From contig JAWZDV010000092.1 of the NCBI GenBank assembly GCA_034142505.1, positions 62,001 through 126,000 on the forward strand: DNA of 64,000 nucleotides, read 5' to 3'. The notes below the pieces were generated by a model, which had not been told where the DNA came from, ran no database searches, and worked only from the letters and a program-made list of their open reading frames with translations. The DNA comes from Hungatella_A sp034142505. GTDB lineage: Bacteria > Bacillota > Clostridia > Lachnospirales > Lachnospiraceae. A program made the translations under genes and the position numbers. Below are positions 33,527-42,769 of the stretch, piece by piece (position 1 is the stretch's first letter; each line of letters opens with the position of its first letter).

Positions 33527-34846
33527 TTATTTTAACCGGCTGACCCATCCGTACATCCCGGTTCCCAGCGCCGCAACAAGTACCTCCGTCACCGGAAATG
33601 CCAGCCACACGCCGGTCACTCCCCATAATCCTGACAGCACAAAGGCCATGGGAACAATGACGAACAATCCCCGAAGCAGCGAGATCACATGCGCCGGTAT
33701 GGCCCGCTCCGTGGATGCAAAATACATGGCAATGATGATGTTAAATCCGGCAAATCCGGCCGCCGTAAAATACAGTTTCAGCCCCTCAGCGGCAATCTGC
33801 TGCAGCTGAATATTCTGTTCGCTGTTGAACAGTGATACCACCCCATCAGCTCCCAAAAAGATTCCACCGTAAATACCGGCCGCAATCAGAAGCATCAGAC
33901 AGACAGCGCAGCCCAGAATATACTTGATTTTCTCACGATCCCCACGTCCATAAGCCCGGCTGATGATGGGCTGCACGCCCTGGGCAATCCCTGTAAACAC
34001 AGCCATGACCACCAGAGATAGGTTGGCGATGACTCCGTAAGCGGCAACGCCCACATTTCCCTGAAGCTTCAACAAAATGAAATTAAATACAATAATCACC
34101 ACCCCGGAGGATAACTCCGTGATCAGAGAGGGGAAGCCCAGAGAGAAGATGGACAAAAGCATGTGGAACGCTGTGTCTCGCAATCGGAACCGGAACCCAT
34201 GTCTCTTTTTCCACCAATGGACCGACAAAATCGCCATGCTGATAAACGGCGCCATCCCCGTGGCCAGTACCGCTCCGAAGATCCCCATATTCATAGGGAA
34301 AATGAAGACGTAATCCAGTACAATATTGGAGAAGCTGCCACTCACCATCGCTGTCATAGCCAGCTGGGGGGCACCGTCATTTCTCACAAAGCAGAGTAAA
34401 ATCTCGTTGAGCATAAACGCAGGTGCGAACAGCAGAATCACCTTCAAGTAGATGTTGGCCATGGCAAACACAGCGCTGTCGGCCCCCAGCATTGCCGTCA
34501 ATGTCTCCGAAAAGAACAGCCCTGCCAGCAGGAAAACCGCCGCCAGTAAAGCTGCCGCTTTCACCGTGACAGAAAATACCCCGTCCGTCTGGTCTGTCTT
34601 TTTCTGGCTTCTGAAGATCGCATATTTGATCGCCCCGCCCATGCCGAACATCAGGCCGCTGCCATGGATAAAGCTGTATACGGGGATCGCCAGGTTGAGG
34701 GCCGTCAGCCCATCCGCTCCCATTCCCCGGGAGATAAAAAAGGTATCCGCCAGAATATAACAGGACAGCCCCAGCATTCCAAGGACATTTGGGGATGCGT
34801 ATTTGAAAAATTCATTCCGGTATGCCGCGTGTGATGATTGCTCCAT
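33527..34846 (-). CDS. MATE-family efflux transporter with attenuator-like leader
   Basis: About 439 residues, twelve hydrophobic helices (NVLGMLGLSCYILADTFFISRGMGADGLTALNLAIPVYSF; AVFTGIAQGVQPIISRAYGRGDREKIKYILG). GGAGG at 34856-34852 is spaced for ATG 34846; a TTG at 34858 overlaps the ribosome site and is less likely. The leader directly upstream folds into a terminator whose T-run abuts the ribosome site, suggesting the pump is induced by antitermination. Substrate unknown. Confidence 0.9.
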   Translation of the reverse strand: MEQSSHAAYRNEFFKYASPNVLGMLGLSCYILADTFFISRGMGADGLTALNLAIPVYSFIHGSGLMFGMGGAIKYAIFRSQKKTDQTDGVFSVTVKAAALLAAVFLLAGLFFSETLTAMLGADSAVFAMANIYLKVILLFAPAFMLNEILLCFVRNDGAPQLAMTAMVSGSFSNIVLDYVFIFPMNMGIFGAVLATGMAPFISMAILSVHWWKKRHGFRFRLRDTAFHMLLSIFSLGFPSLITELSSGVVIIVFNFILLKLQGNVGVAAYGVIANLSLVVMAVFTGIAQGVQPIISRAYGRGDREKIKYILGCAVCLMLLIAAGIYGGIFLGADGVVSLFNSEQNIQLQQIAAEGLKLYFTAAGFAGFNIIIAMYFASTERAIPAHVISLLRGLFVIVPMAFVLSGLWGVTGVWLAFPVTEVLVAALGTGMYGWVSRLK

Positions 34847-34851
34847 ATACT

Positions 34852-34940
34852 CCTCCAAAAAAATGGCGCCAGAGCTTTCTATCTTCTATGGCCTGCGATA
34901 GAAAGTCCGACGCCAGAATCCTTACCCGGCGGTAAGAATC
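34852..34940 (-). promoter_or_regulatory. Leader with terminator hairpin abutting the MATE ribosome binding site
   Basis: On the minus strand a first stem-loop (around CTTACC GCCG GGTAAG, plus-strand 34921-34936) is followed by a strong hairpin: outer GGCGTC/GGCGCC (34914-34909 with 34870-34865) and inner CTTTCTATC/GATAGAAAG (34905-34897 with 34883-34875). Seven T residues (34863-34857) and then GGAGG follow. An intrinsic terminator placed immediately before the start codon is typical of riboswitch or antiterminator control. I do not recognise the upstream part as a known aptamer. Confidence 0.55.
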
Positions 34941-35034
34941 TTGTCTTTTCTTATTATTTTTCTCAGATGATTATACACGGGAAACGGGGTGGTGTCAATC
35001 ACTATTCACGTTCCGGCACCCGCGATATTACCTG

Positions 35035-36183
35035 CTACCAGATAAAAAGTTCCTTCCCGGCCAGTTTCATCAATGCTTCAATAAAATAGTAATCTCCATA
35101 AACAATCGGAACCTCAATATTATCATTGTGATATGCCACACTGCATTTCTCCAGGAAATAATCCACGTTTTCATCCATATTACATCTGGACTGTTCCAGT
35201 GTCTTCAATAACCGCATCGCTGCGTCTAAATAGATCTTCCGGTCTCTTCCGGTCTCCACCTTCGCAATCTCAATCAATCCACAGGCGGTAACAGCCGCTG
35301 CTATGGAATCTTCCCAGCTGCAGTTTTCCGGCTGCCTGAAATCCAACAACACCAGATTAGAAGCCGGCAGGTTCACAATAAAATAATTGGCAATCCGTTT
35401 TGCCGCCTCCAGATATTCCGATTTTTCCGTATGAAGATAACTGAGCACAAAACCATAGATCGCCCAGGCTTGTCCTCTGGTCCAGGAAGAGCCGTGTCCA
35501 TACCCCTGCCCGCCATGACTTTTTATACGCTCGCCGGTTTCCGGATTAAATTCCACAATATGACAGACGGAACCATCCCCCCGGATAAATGCCTTCATGG
35601 CGGTATCTGCGTGAGCCGTTGCAATCTGATAAAATCTCGGATCCTTTGTCTCCTCATATGCCCAGTACAACAGGGGCAGATTCATCATACAGTCGATAAT
35701 CGCCCATCCCCTGTGGTCTTCCTCGTCCCAGTCATTCCACGCGCGGATGAATCTGCCGGCAGGATTATATCTTCCGGCCATATTACATGCCGCCAGCATG
35801 GCACGGTTTTTCGACTCCTTACTTCCGGTTTTCCGGTAATTTGCAACCGATGTGGGAAGCCATTTAAAACCATTGTCATGGTCTAAATGATCCGCCATCA
35901 TCAGGTTTTTGTCCAGCTTTCGTTCCGTTTCCACAGCAAGTTCCCTGTAAGCCTCATTTCCAGTTAACTGATACATCTGCCACATGATTCCGCCCCAAAA
36001 ACCATTGGTCCACCAGCAGATATGATCATCATCCGACTTATCATCATAAACGCCGTCAACCGCTATATACGGAATTTTATGGGCGCAGCGTCCGATCACT
36101 TTCTCCATTTTTTTCTCAATTTTCGTTAATGTCTCTTCCGCCCATTTCTTCTCTTCCTGTTCTGCTATCGTCTGCTCTGTCAT
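35035..36183 (-). CDS. GH88-family unsaturated glucuronyl hydrolase
   Basis: 382-residue cytoplasmic (α/α)6-barrel glycoside hydrolase that hydrates Δ4,5-unsaturated uronic acid ends left by polysaccharide lyases. Typical segments: WWTNGFWGGIMWQMYQLTGNEAYRELA, DHDNGF carrying a catalytic Asp, RGWAIIDCMMNLPLLYWA carrying the second Asp, and GYGHGSSWTRGQAWAIYGF. It lies 19 bases after the lyase gene, the last of the five-gene operon, and fits the lyase product. No signal peptide, so the substrate is probably imported. Confidence 0.92.
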   Translation of the reverse strand: MTEQTIAEQEEKKWAEETLTKIEKKMEKVIGRCAHKIPYIAVDGVYDDKSDDDHICWWTNGFWGGIMWQMYQLTGNEAYRELAVETERKLDKNLMMADHLDHDNGFKWLPTSVANYRKTGSKESKNRAMLAACNMAGRYNPAGRFIRAWNDWDEEDHRGWAIIDCMMNLPLLYWAYEETKDPRFYQIATAHADTAMKAFIRGDGSVCHIVEFNPETGERIKSHGGQGYGHGSSWTRGQAWAIYGFVLSYLHTEKSEYLEAAKRIANYFIVNLPASNLVLLDFRQPENCSWEDSIAAAVTACGLIEIAKVETGRDRKIYLDAAMRLLKTLEQSRCNMDENVDYFLEKCSVAYHNDNIEVPIVYGDYYFIEALMKLAGKELFIW

Positions 36184-36202
36184 GCCCTGCCTCCCGTTCC
36201 TG

Positions 36203-38170
36203 TCAGATTTCTATTCTGTCCTGTTTCATATTCTTTTCATGGAATACCAGTTTCCTGCCATCCGTCAGATGTATGATGACCAGGTCATCCTCAACAGCCA
36301 TCCCTGCCTCCACAGACAGCACCTGATTGTATCCCGCTTTGTGGGGCGCTAACACTGTAACCACCCTCTCGTTATCTCCTGCTATCTCTGCCACAATACA
36401 GTTCACCGGCACATACTCTCCCTGCTGCTGCCCCAGCGATACAAATCCCTGCCACTCAGGTTCTTTCTGCGCCCTTATCACATCCAGGCGCAGTTCTCTG
36501 CCGGACATACAGACATTGATCTCTCTTAACGCTGCCCCACTGCTGGAAATCACCGGATCTTCACTGTCCACATGCCAGAGAACCTGATAGTGATGTTTCT
36601 TTTCAGACGTAAGCCGGTCCACTACAATAAAAAATGGGGAAAGTCCCTCTGCCGTCCTCTTTACAAAATAAATACAGCGGTGATGGATAATACTCTTATC
36701 AACATCCGGTCCATATCCCTCATTGTATCTGCTCTCTGCATAATCAAAATTCTCCCCTGCATGCCAGAAAAGATCCGCTTTTTTCAGGATATCCGCTTCT
36801 TCCCACCGATAATCCCTCCGGCGGTTCTGTCCCATGCCATCTACCATCACGGTGTTGTGCGCTCTGGTAGATAGAACATATTCTCTCATCCTGGAATCAT
36901 CATAAGCATAGTTGCCCCCCTCCGTAACCAGCACCTTATGGCCGGCATAAACCAGGACGGAGAGCTTATCCTCATGCTGATGCCCTCTGCCAAAGGGCCC
37001 ACCGTCAAACAACGCCCAGGTACTGTCCCTGTCCCAGCCGTTTCTCATCACCATAAATCCGGAATACGGCAGCGCCAGCGATTCATACTCCGGCTTCTTC
37101 CCGCCTCTTCCATCACTGAGTACCCATAAAAGTTCGGGTATCCCCGGCAGAATCCGCTGCTTCCGTTCCAGAAGCAGCTTGCTGCTGAACCAGTTTCCAT
37201 CATTGATATTGGGAATCCTTCCGTCCGGCATCATCAGTTTCACGTCAATCTGGCACGACCTCACCAGCTTTTTAACCATTGTTTCCGGTACCGGGACATC
37301 AAATGCCTTCGCCATTTCGATGACCCGCTGGTAATTATTCACCACCACTTCATGATAGATGGTAGAAAGCTCATACTGGAAACCGTCAGGATATACCTGA
37401 CGGTCAAGCTCCTTTTCCAGACAGTCAAACGCGGTCTCCAGCCAGATCCCGGACTGTTGAAACTGCGGATACAATATTCCAATCTGGGCAAGCCCATTCA
37501 TTTCCATGATCAGCCAGTTGCCATGGGTTCGGTTCCGGTACATCCGCCTGCCATGCTCCCATACGGAAGAATACCAGTCAATCAGGACCTGATCCGTAAA
37601 TGCCTCTGTGCGATAAAAACTGAAGAGCGCATAAGGCCAGTTGGCGCCCATGCGGATCCCACATTCAATCGTGCGCCAGCACCTGGTGTCATAACCGGAT
37701 ACATCTCCCGGATATGGCGCCTGATGATACCATGATTCAAACAACCGGGCCACCTTCCCGGCGTAACGTTCATCCCCTGTCAGCCGGTATTCATGAGCCA
37801 GCATCTTAAATTCCGGATGACGGTTTAACTGCCATGTCCACTCCTCATACTGGTTGCAGGTGGGGTTGGCCGACCAGTTGATCTCCTTCTCTTCCTTAAA
37901 ATCACAGGGGATTCCCACAGCCACCATCACATCATCATTGACCACACGTTCACATGCCTCGTGAACCGTTTCTCCCGGAAGCAGGTACGCATTCTCCGGC
38001 TCCTCATAGGGAACGGAGAAAAAGCGTTCCGGGTCCAGCGTTTCCCGGATATAGGAAGCAAATCTTCGTTTCGCCTCCTCATAATCACCTGCATTGACCG
38101 CTGCTTTGACAGTTTCCATTCCCTGATAATCCAGATTGAGGCATTCCCGGAAGAATTTCATTTCGTTCAT
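36203..38170 (-). CDS. Heparinase II/III-family polysaccharide lyase
   Basis: 655 residues without a signal peptide: an N-terminal α/α toroid (KMLAHEYRLTGDERYAGKVARLFESWYHQAPYPGDVSGYDTRCWRTIECGIRMGANWPYA), then the β-sandwich heparinase II/III-like domain with GRGHQHEDKLSVLVYAGHKVLVTEGGNYAYDD and STRAHNTVMVDGMGQNRRRDYRW. Members cleave uronic-acid polysaccharides (heparan sulfate, alginate and others). With GH88 downstream the likely substrates are glycosaminoglycan-like oligosaccharides cleaved in the cytoplasm. The exact PL family cannot be set by eye. Confidence 0.88.
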   Translation of the reverse strand: MNEMKFFRECLNLDYQGMETVKAAVNAGDYEEAKRRFASYIRETLDPERFFSVPYEEPENAYLLPGETVHEACERVVNDDVMVAVGIPCDFKEEKEINWSANPTCNQYEEWTWQLNRHPEFKMLAHEYRLTGDERYAGKVARLFESWYHQAPYPGDVSGYDTRCWRTIECGIRMGANWPYALFSFYRTEAFTDQVLIDWYSSVWEHGRRMYRNRTHGNWLIMEMNGLAQIGILYPQFQQSGIWLETAFDCLEKELDRQVYPDGFQYELSTIYHEVVVNNYQRVIEMAKAFDVPVPETMVKKLVRSCQIDVKLMMPDGRIPNINDGNWFSSKLLLERKQRILPGIPELLWVLSDGRGGKKPEYESLALPYSGFMVMRNGWDRDSTWALFDGGPFGRGHQHEDKLSVLVYAGHKVLVTEGGNYAYDDSRMREYVLSTRAHNTVMVDGMGQNRRRDYRWEEADILKKADLFWHAGENFDYAESRYNEGYGPDVDKSIIHHRCIYFVKRTAEGLSPFFIVVDRLTSEKKHHYQVLWHVDSEDPVISSSGAALREINVCMSGRELRLDVIRAQKEPEWQGFVSLGQQQGEYVPVNCIVAEIAGDNERVVTVLAPHKAGYNQVLSVEAGMAVEDDLVIIHLTDGRKLVFHEKNMKQDRIEI

Positions 38171-38182
38171 CTCAAGCTCTCC

Positions 38183-39091
38183 TTATTCCTTTACCGCGCC
38201 GACCATAACACCTTTGGCAAAGTATTTCTGAATAAACGGGTAAATCAATAAAATCGGGACCGTCGCAACAATAATGGTTGCATAGCGGATAGTCATGCCG
38301 ATTGCCTCGGTATCCCCGCCTCCGCCGGCCTGCATATTTGCCGTGGAGGACAAAAGGATTTCACGCAGAATTACCTGAAGCGGCAGCTTTTCCCGGTCCC
38401 TGATAATACTGGAAGCCCAGAACCATCCATTCCACTTATCAACGCCATAGTACAGCAGCTGAACCGCCAGCGCAGCCTTGGAAAGCGGCAGCACAATACT
38501 GGTCAGAATTCGGAAATGACCGGCTCCGTCAATCTGTGCTGCTTCAATCAGACTGTCAGGAATACTCTCAAAGGAGGTCTTCAGAATAATCATATTATAA
38601 GTACTCACCATAAATGGCAGGATGATCCCCCAGAGCGTATTGGTCAGTTTCATAGACTTTAAGTTCATATAAAACGGGATCATACCGCCGCTGAAAAACA
38701 TAGTGAACATGATGAACAGAAGAAGCGGTTTCTTCCACAGCACGTTCTTTCTGGAAAGCACATAGGCCCCCAGAGAGGTCATAATCAGACACAGAGAAAC
38801 ACCGACAACCAGAATAAAGATGGTATTTGTATAACCGCTGATAATGTTGGGATTGGCAAACACCTTGGCATACGCGCCTGTGCTGAATCCCAGCGGCTTC
38901 AACAGACCGCCGGTATGCATGATCATTTGATTGGGGCTGCTGAAAGAAGCCATCAGAACATACCACATGGGATACAGACACAAGATACCCACCGCCGCCA
39001 TCAGGACATAGTTGAAAGCCCCAAATACTTTTTCTCCTGTGGATACACGAATCTTCTTTGCATGCAATCCGCGATTCTTATTTTTTTCCAT
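38183..39091 (-). CDS. Carbohydrate ABC transporter permease (LplC/YtcP type)
   Basis: Second inner-membrane permease of a CUT1 oligosaccharide importer, about 302 residues, six hydrophobic helices. The EAA loop is ESIPDSLIEAAQIDGAGHFRILTSIVLPLSKAALAV. ATG 39091 follows AGGGGAAAG; the longer frame to 39130 overlaps the upstream permease. Lies between the LplB-type permease and the lyase gene. Confidence 0.93.
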   Translation of the reverse strand: MEKNKNRGLHAKKIRVSTGEKVFGAFNYVLMAAVGILCLYPMWYVLMASFSSPNQMIMHTGGLLKPLGFSTGAYAKVFANPNIISGYTNTIFILVVGVSLCLIMTSLGAYVLSRKNVLWKKPLLLFIMFTMFFSGGMIPFYMNLKSMKLTNTLWGIILPFMVSTYNMIILKTSFESIPDSLIEAAQIDGAGHFRILTSIVLPLSKAALAVQLLYYGVDKWNGWFWASSIIRDREKLPLQVILREILLSSTANMQAGGGGDTEAIGMTIRYATIIVATVPILLIYPFIQKYFAKGVMVGAVKE

Positions 39092-39102
39092 ACTCTTTCC
39101 CC

Positions 39103-40029
39103 TCACCACAAACTGCTTTCTGTTGTCCACTTGCTCAGCTTATTGGCAGTGACAAGCAGGACACAGTTGATTACGGAATTTAACAGACCGATAGCCGTTG
39201 AATAACTCCAGTTCTGTTCCTGAAGGCCCACACGGTAAATATAGGAAGAAATGATATCTGCTGTTTCATAAATTGAAGGATTGTACAACAGAATCGTCTT
39301 TTCATAACTCATGCTCATCAGAGACCCCATACGCAGGATCAACATGATAATAACGGTCGGAAGCAGTCCTGGAATTGTGATATGGAGCATTTGTTTCCAT
39401 TTTCCCGCTCCGTCAATGGACGCCGCCTCATAAAGCTGCTGGTCCAGGCCGGACAAGGCCGCCAGATAAATGATGGACCCCCAGCCCACTTCCTGCCAGA
39501 TATCGGATATAATGTAAATGGTACGATAAAATGCCGGATTCTGTAAAATTGCCGACCGCTCTCCTCCAAACAGCACAACGATATCATTGATCAAACCATC
39601 GGACATACAGAATTCCTTGATGATACCGGCCGCGACTACCATGGAGATAAAATGGGGCAGATAGGTCATCGTCTGGGTTGCGCTCTTGAATTTCTTATTC
39701 TTCACCTCATTTAACAACAAAGCAAGAATAATCGGTGCCGGAAAGCAGAATACAATACTATAAACGCTCAGCACAATCGTATTGCGGACAAGCCTTCCAA
39801 AATACGGACTCTGGAAAAACTTGATAAACTGTGCAAATCCCACCCAGTCACTGCCTTTGATGCCTTTTGACGGGACATAATTCTGAAATGCAATCACCGC
39901 CCCATACATCGGTTTGTACATAAACAGAAGATAAAACAAAATGACGGGAATGGCAAACAGGTACAGAGACTTATTGCGCTTCCAGTCTGCTTTCGCAGAC
40001 TGGAGAAATAAATTATTTTTCTTTTTCAT
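39103..40029 (-). CDS. Carbohydrate ABC transporter permease (LplB/YteP type)
   Basis: First permease of the CUT1 importer, about 308 residues, six helices (SLYLFAIPVILFYLLFMYKPMYGAVIAFQNYVPSKGI; EAA loop QQLYEAASIDGAGKWKQMLHITIPGLLPTVII). AAAGGAG precedes ATG 40029; the frame extends to 40053. Placed directly after the lipoprotein gene. No dedicated ATPase is encoded, so a shared MsmK-type ATPase probably powers it. Confidence 0.93.
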   Translation of the reverse strand: MKKKNNLFLQSAKADWKRNKSLYLFAIPVILFYLLFMYKPMYGAVIAFQNYVPSKGIKGSDWVGFAQFIKFFQSPYFGRLVRNTIVLSVYSIVFCFPAPIILALLLNEVKNKKFKSATQTMTYLPHFISMVVAAGIIKEFCMSDGLINDIVVLFGGERSAILQNPAFYRTIYIISDIWQEVGWGSIIYLAALSGLDQQLYEAASIDGAGKWKQMLHITIPGLLPTVIIMLILRMGSLMSMSYEKTILLYNPSIYETADIISSYIYRVGLQEQNWSYSTAIGLLNSVINCVLLVTANKLSKWTTESSLW

Positions 40030-40052
40030 ACAGAACTCCTTTATAGGAACCA

Positions 40053-41696
40053 TTATCTGTTCTGATAACGTTCGTAAGCGGCCTGCTGGATTTCCAAGGC
40101 CCGTTCAAGCCCCATCTGATTCATGGTCTCCATAAATTTATCATATTCCTGTTCAATATCCGCAGTCCCGAGAATAAATTTGGAACTCATCTCTCTTACA
40201 TAAGTGTTGATGTCATTCATGATCGAAGCAAATTCTGTACTCTCGGCCTGGCTTGGTGTGATCGCCGGCACTTTGTGGGTTCTGGAATTGGCGTCCGCCC
40301 AGTTGGCAATCGCGTCCTTTGCCTGCTGCATCTGGTAATACTGGTTCTGGTAACCAATGGATTGAATCGTCGGTCCCTGATAATGAGCCATGAGGTAAAT
40401 TGACATCGCCTGGGTTACCGGAAGACCGTCAGGATTCTTTAAGATTAAGTCCGTGTAGGTCGGTACACCGTCTACCATCGTATAGGATTCTCCCTCGCGT
40501 CCGAAATTGAACAGCCGGATCCCCTCTTCACTGTATCCGTAATCCAGCAGCTGAACAGCCAGAACCGGGTCTTTGCAGGTCGCGCCTATTGCGATTCCTC
40601 CCCAATAGTAAATGTTGTCTATAAAAGCGTATTCCGGTTTGTCTCCCTTGTTTAATACCGGCCACTTAAGACCTGTCATATCAAAATCCGGATCTGTCTC
40701 CTGCCCAATGGTAATATAAGATTGAAGACCTGAACCACACCACGCTACGTTAGCGCCGGAACGTCCGGTCGTCATTTTCGCCTTCGTCTGGTCATCACCG
40801 GTGGAATAGATATCCTGGTCAATCAGTCCCTCCTTATACCACTGTGCCATGGTCTTTATGTAGTCTTTGTACTCTGGTTTTGCGGGTCCATACACCACCT
40901 TGTTATCATCCAGAATAAAATCTCTTGGCGCGCCATAAGCATATCCGATTGGATTGTATGCTCCGTTCGCTTCTTCATTCCAGGTAAATGGAGCAGGACA
41001 ATTCATGTTCTCCTTAAAGGCCGTCAGCGCTTCGTGCCACTCATCAACCGTCTCCGGATTTTCCAGTCCGCATTCTTTCAGCCAGTCCGCTCTCATCATC
41101 GGTCCGAAGCTGGTACACATTTCATCATTTTCTCTCAGGGACGGAAATGCGAAGTACTTGCCGTCATCCGTCTTAACCGCGCGGTCTACTTCCGGGTGAG
41201 CATCCAGATATGCCTTCAGGTTTGGCGCATGCTGATTGATCAGATCCGTCAGATCCATAATCACGCCATCTTCGATTGCCTTCGCCGCGCCGCCCGGATA
41301 GACATTGGGATCATGCCATCTGTAATCCCACAAATCCGGGTAATTGCCATCTGCAACGATCAGGTTGAACTGTTCCTTCTCCTGCCCTGCAGTAGGATGC
41401 TGGAATTCAATCTTCACACCGGTCTGAGCCTGCCAGTCCTTGGCCAGTTCTGTGTCTCCCAGATTCGTAAAGTTTGCAGATACATTGGAATTTAACATCC
41501 CCCAGTAAACAAGGGTCTTGTCCGTATCAATCGGATAAGTAACCGCCTCTGCCACTTTGGATGCCGCCGTCGTTGTCCCGGCAATCGCTGCTTCCCCACT
41601 CTCTTTTGGAGATCCGGAACATCCGGACAAAGCGGTCATGGTCATCGCAACTGCCAGCCCTGCCGAAATACCTTTCCAATACTTTTTGATCATCAT
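40053..41696 (-). CDS. Extracellular oligosaccharide-binding lipoprotein (LplA type)
   Basis: 547-residue solute-binding protein of a CUT1 transporter. Signal peptide with lipobox LSGC (ISAGLAVAMTMTALSGCSGSP), an Ala/Thr-rich linker, then the type 2 periplasmic-binding fold including DWQAQTGVKIEFQHPTAGQEKEQFNLIVADGNYPDLW. The large size (over 500 residues) is usual for LplA/YtcQ proteins that bind uronic-acid oligosaccharides. First gene of the operon, divergent from the AraC regulator. Confidence 0.93.
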   Translation of the reverse strand: MMIKKYWKGISAGLAVAMTMTALSGCSGSPKESGEAAIAGTTTAASKVAEAVTYPIDTDKTLVYWGMLNSNVSANFTNLGDTELAKDWQAQTGVKIEFQHPTAGQEKEQFNLIVADGNYPDLWDYRWHDPNVYPGGAAKAIEDGVIMDLTDLINQHAPNLKAYLDAHPEVDRAVKTDDGKYFAFPSLRENDEMCTSFGPMMRADWLKECGLENPETVDEWHEALTAFKENMNCPAPFTWNEEANGAYNPIGYAYGAPRDFILDDNKVVYGPAKPEYKDYIKTMAQWYKEGLIDQDIYSTGDDQTKAKMTTGRSGANVAWCGSGLQSYITIGQETDPDFDMTGLKWPVLNKGDKPEYAFIDNIYYWGGIAIGATCKDPVLAVQLLDYGYSEEGIRLFNFGREGESYTMVDGVPTYTDLILKNPDGLPVTQAMSIYLMAHYQGPTIQSIGYQNQYYQMQQAKDAIANWADANSRTHKVPAITPSQAESTEFASIMNDINTYVREMSSKFILGTADIEQEYDKFMETMNQMGLERALEIQQAAYERYQNR

Positions 41697-41854
41697 TGAA
41701 TCCTCCCTTTCACAAAATTAATCATTTACTCCCTGTTATGCTTGTGTTTATTGGTAGTTTTCTCTATTGTATCAGCCCGTTTACCACTTTTCTATGGCAT
41801 TTCTGCTATGTTTATGTTATAATCTGCTATATAAAATGATGAAAAGAGAATCCT

Positions 41855-42715
41855 ATGAATGAAGTGTTTTCTGAAAGTATTTTATGCCCCTTTGGGATTT
41901 CCCATAAGGTCACAAATCGAAGATCCGAAGAACTTATGCACATCCATGACAATGGATTTGAGTTTCTGTTATTCATAGACGGAGACGTGAATTATTTTCT
42001 GGAGACGTCCATTTACAGTATGAAGCCCGGCGATGCTTTGCTGATCCCGCCAAACAGTATCCACGGATACTTAACAAAGGGGGATTCCAATTACGAAAGA
42101 ATCCCCCTCCATATTCAACGCAGCCTGCTGATCTCTCTGTCCACGGAAGAGACTTCCCTGCTGGAAGCGTTTCAGGACCCGGAGCATCCAATTATTCATT
42201 TTAATGATACAGAAATGTCGCAGTTTATTTATCATGCCGATACCATCATACAGTCGGAAACAGAAAAAGCACACGGACATGATATTCTTTCCCTGGCCCA
42301 TCTTCTGTTCCTTCTGTTGATTATCAGCACTACCTGCCGAAATACCCGCTCTTCCGCCCAAACGAGGGATATCTCTCCTGCAATCATTCGCCGCACAATT
42401 AATTATATCAACCTCTACCTCACGGAAAACTTAACGGTGCAGGGTATTGCCGATGATTTAAACATCAGCAGTTCCAGACTTTCCCATTTATTTAAGGAAT
42501 ACACCGGTTCTTCCATATGGCACTATGTGATGGCCAAACGTCTGGTACTGGCCCGTTCTCTTCTGCTGGAAGGAAAATCTGTCATGGATGCCTGTTACGA
42601 ATCCGGTTTTCGGGATTACGCCCATTTTCATAAGACATTCTCCAAAGCCTTCCGCATCTCTCCCGGAAAGTTTCTAAAAGAAAACCGAATCAACACTCCT
42701 AAAAAACACACATAA
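41855..42715 (+). CDS. AraC-family transcriptional regulator
   Basis: 286 residues: N-terminal cupin sensing domain (HIHDNGFEFLLFIDGDVNYFLETSIYSMKPGDALLIPPNSIHGYL) and two helix-turn-helix motifs (LTVQGIADDLNISSSRLSHLFKEYTGSS; SVMDACYESGFRDYAHFHKTFSKAFRISPGKF). Divergent from the lyase/GH88 operon and probably its activator. A TATAAT element lies 30-35 bases upstream. Confidence 0.92.
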   Translation: MNEVFSESILCPFGISHKVTNRRSEELMHIHDNGFEFLLFIDGDVNYFLETSIYSMKPGDALLIPPNSIHGYLTKGDSNYERIPLHIQRSLLISLSTEETSLLEAFQDPEHPIIHFNDTEMSQFIYHADTIIQSETEKAHGHDILSLAHLLFLLLIISTTCRNTRSSAQTRDISPAIIRRTINYINLYLTENLTVQGIADDLNISSSRLSHLFKEYTGSSIWHYVMAKRLVLARSLLLEGKSVMDACYESGFRDYAHFHKTFSKAFRISPGKFLKENRINTPKKHT

Positions 42716-42718
42716 AAA

Positions 42719-42741
42719 TGGCGCCAGGTTATCTGGCGCCA
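42719..42741 (-). terminator. Terminator of the mscS/MORN-like operon
   Basis: A perfect stem TGGCGCCAG/CTGGCGCCA with a five-base loop. TTTTT follows on the minus strand, so it mainly serves the leftward operon ending at 42770; it may also stop the convergent AraC transcript. Confidence 0.75.
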
Positions 42742-42769
42742 CTGTCCCTTCTATCATATAGCCTGGAAG

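Noticed and set aside
34864..42741. Shared TGGCGCCA hairpin arms at 34864 and 42719 as a possible repeat family
   Set aside because: Only eight palindromic bases are shared; loops and surroundings differ, so chance is sufficient.
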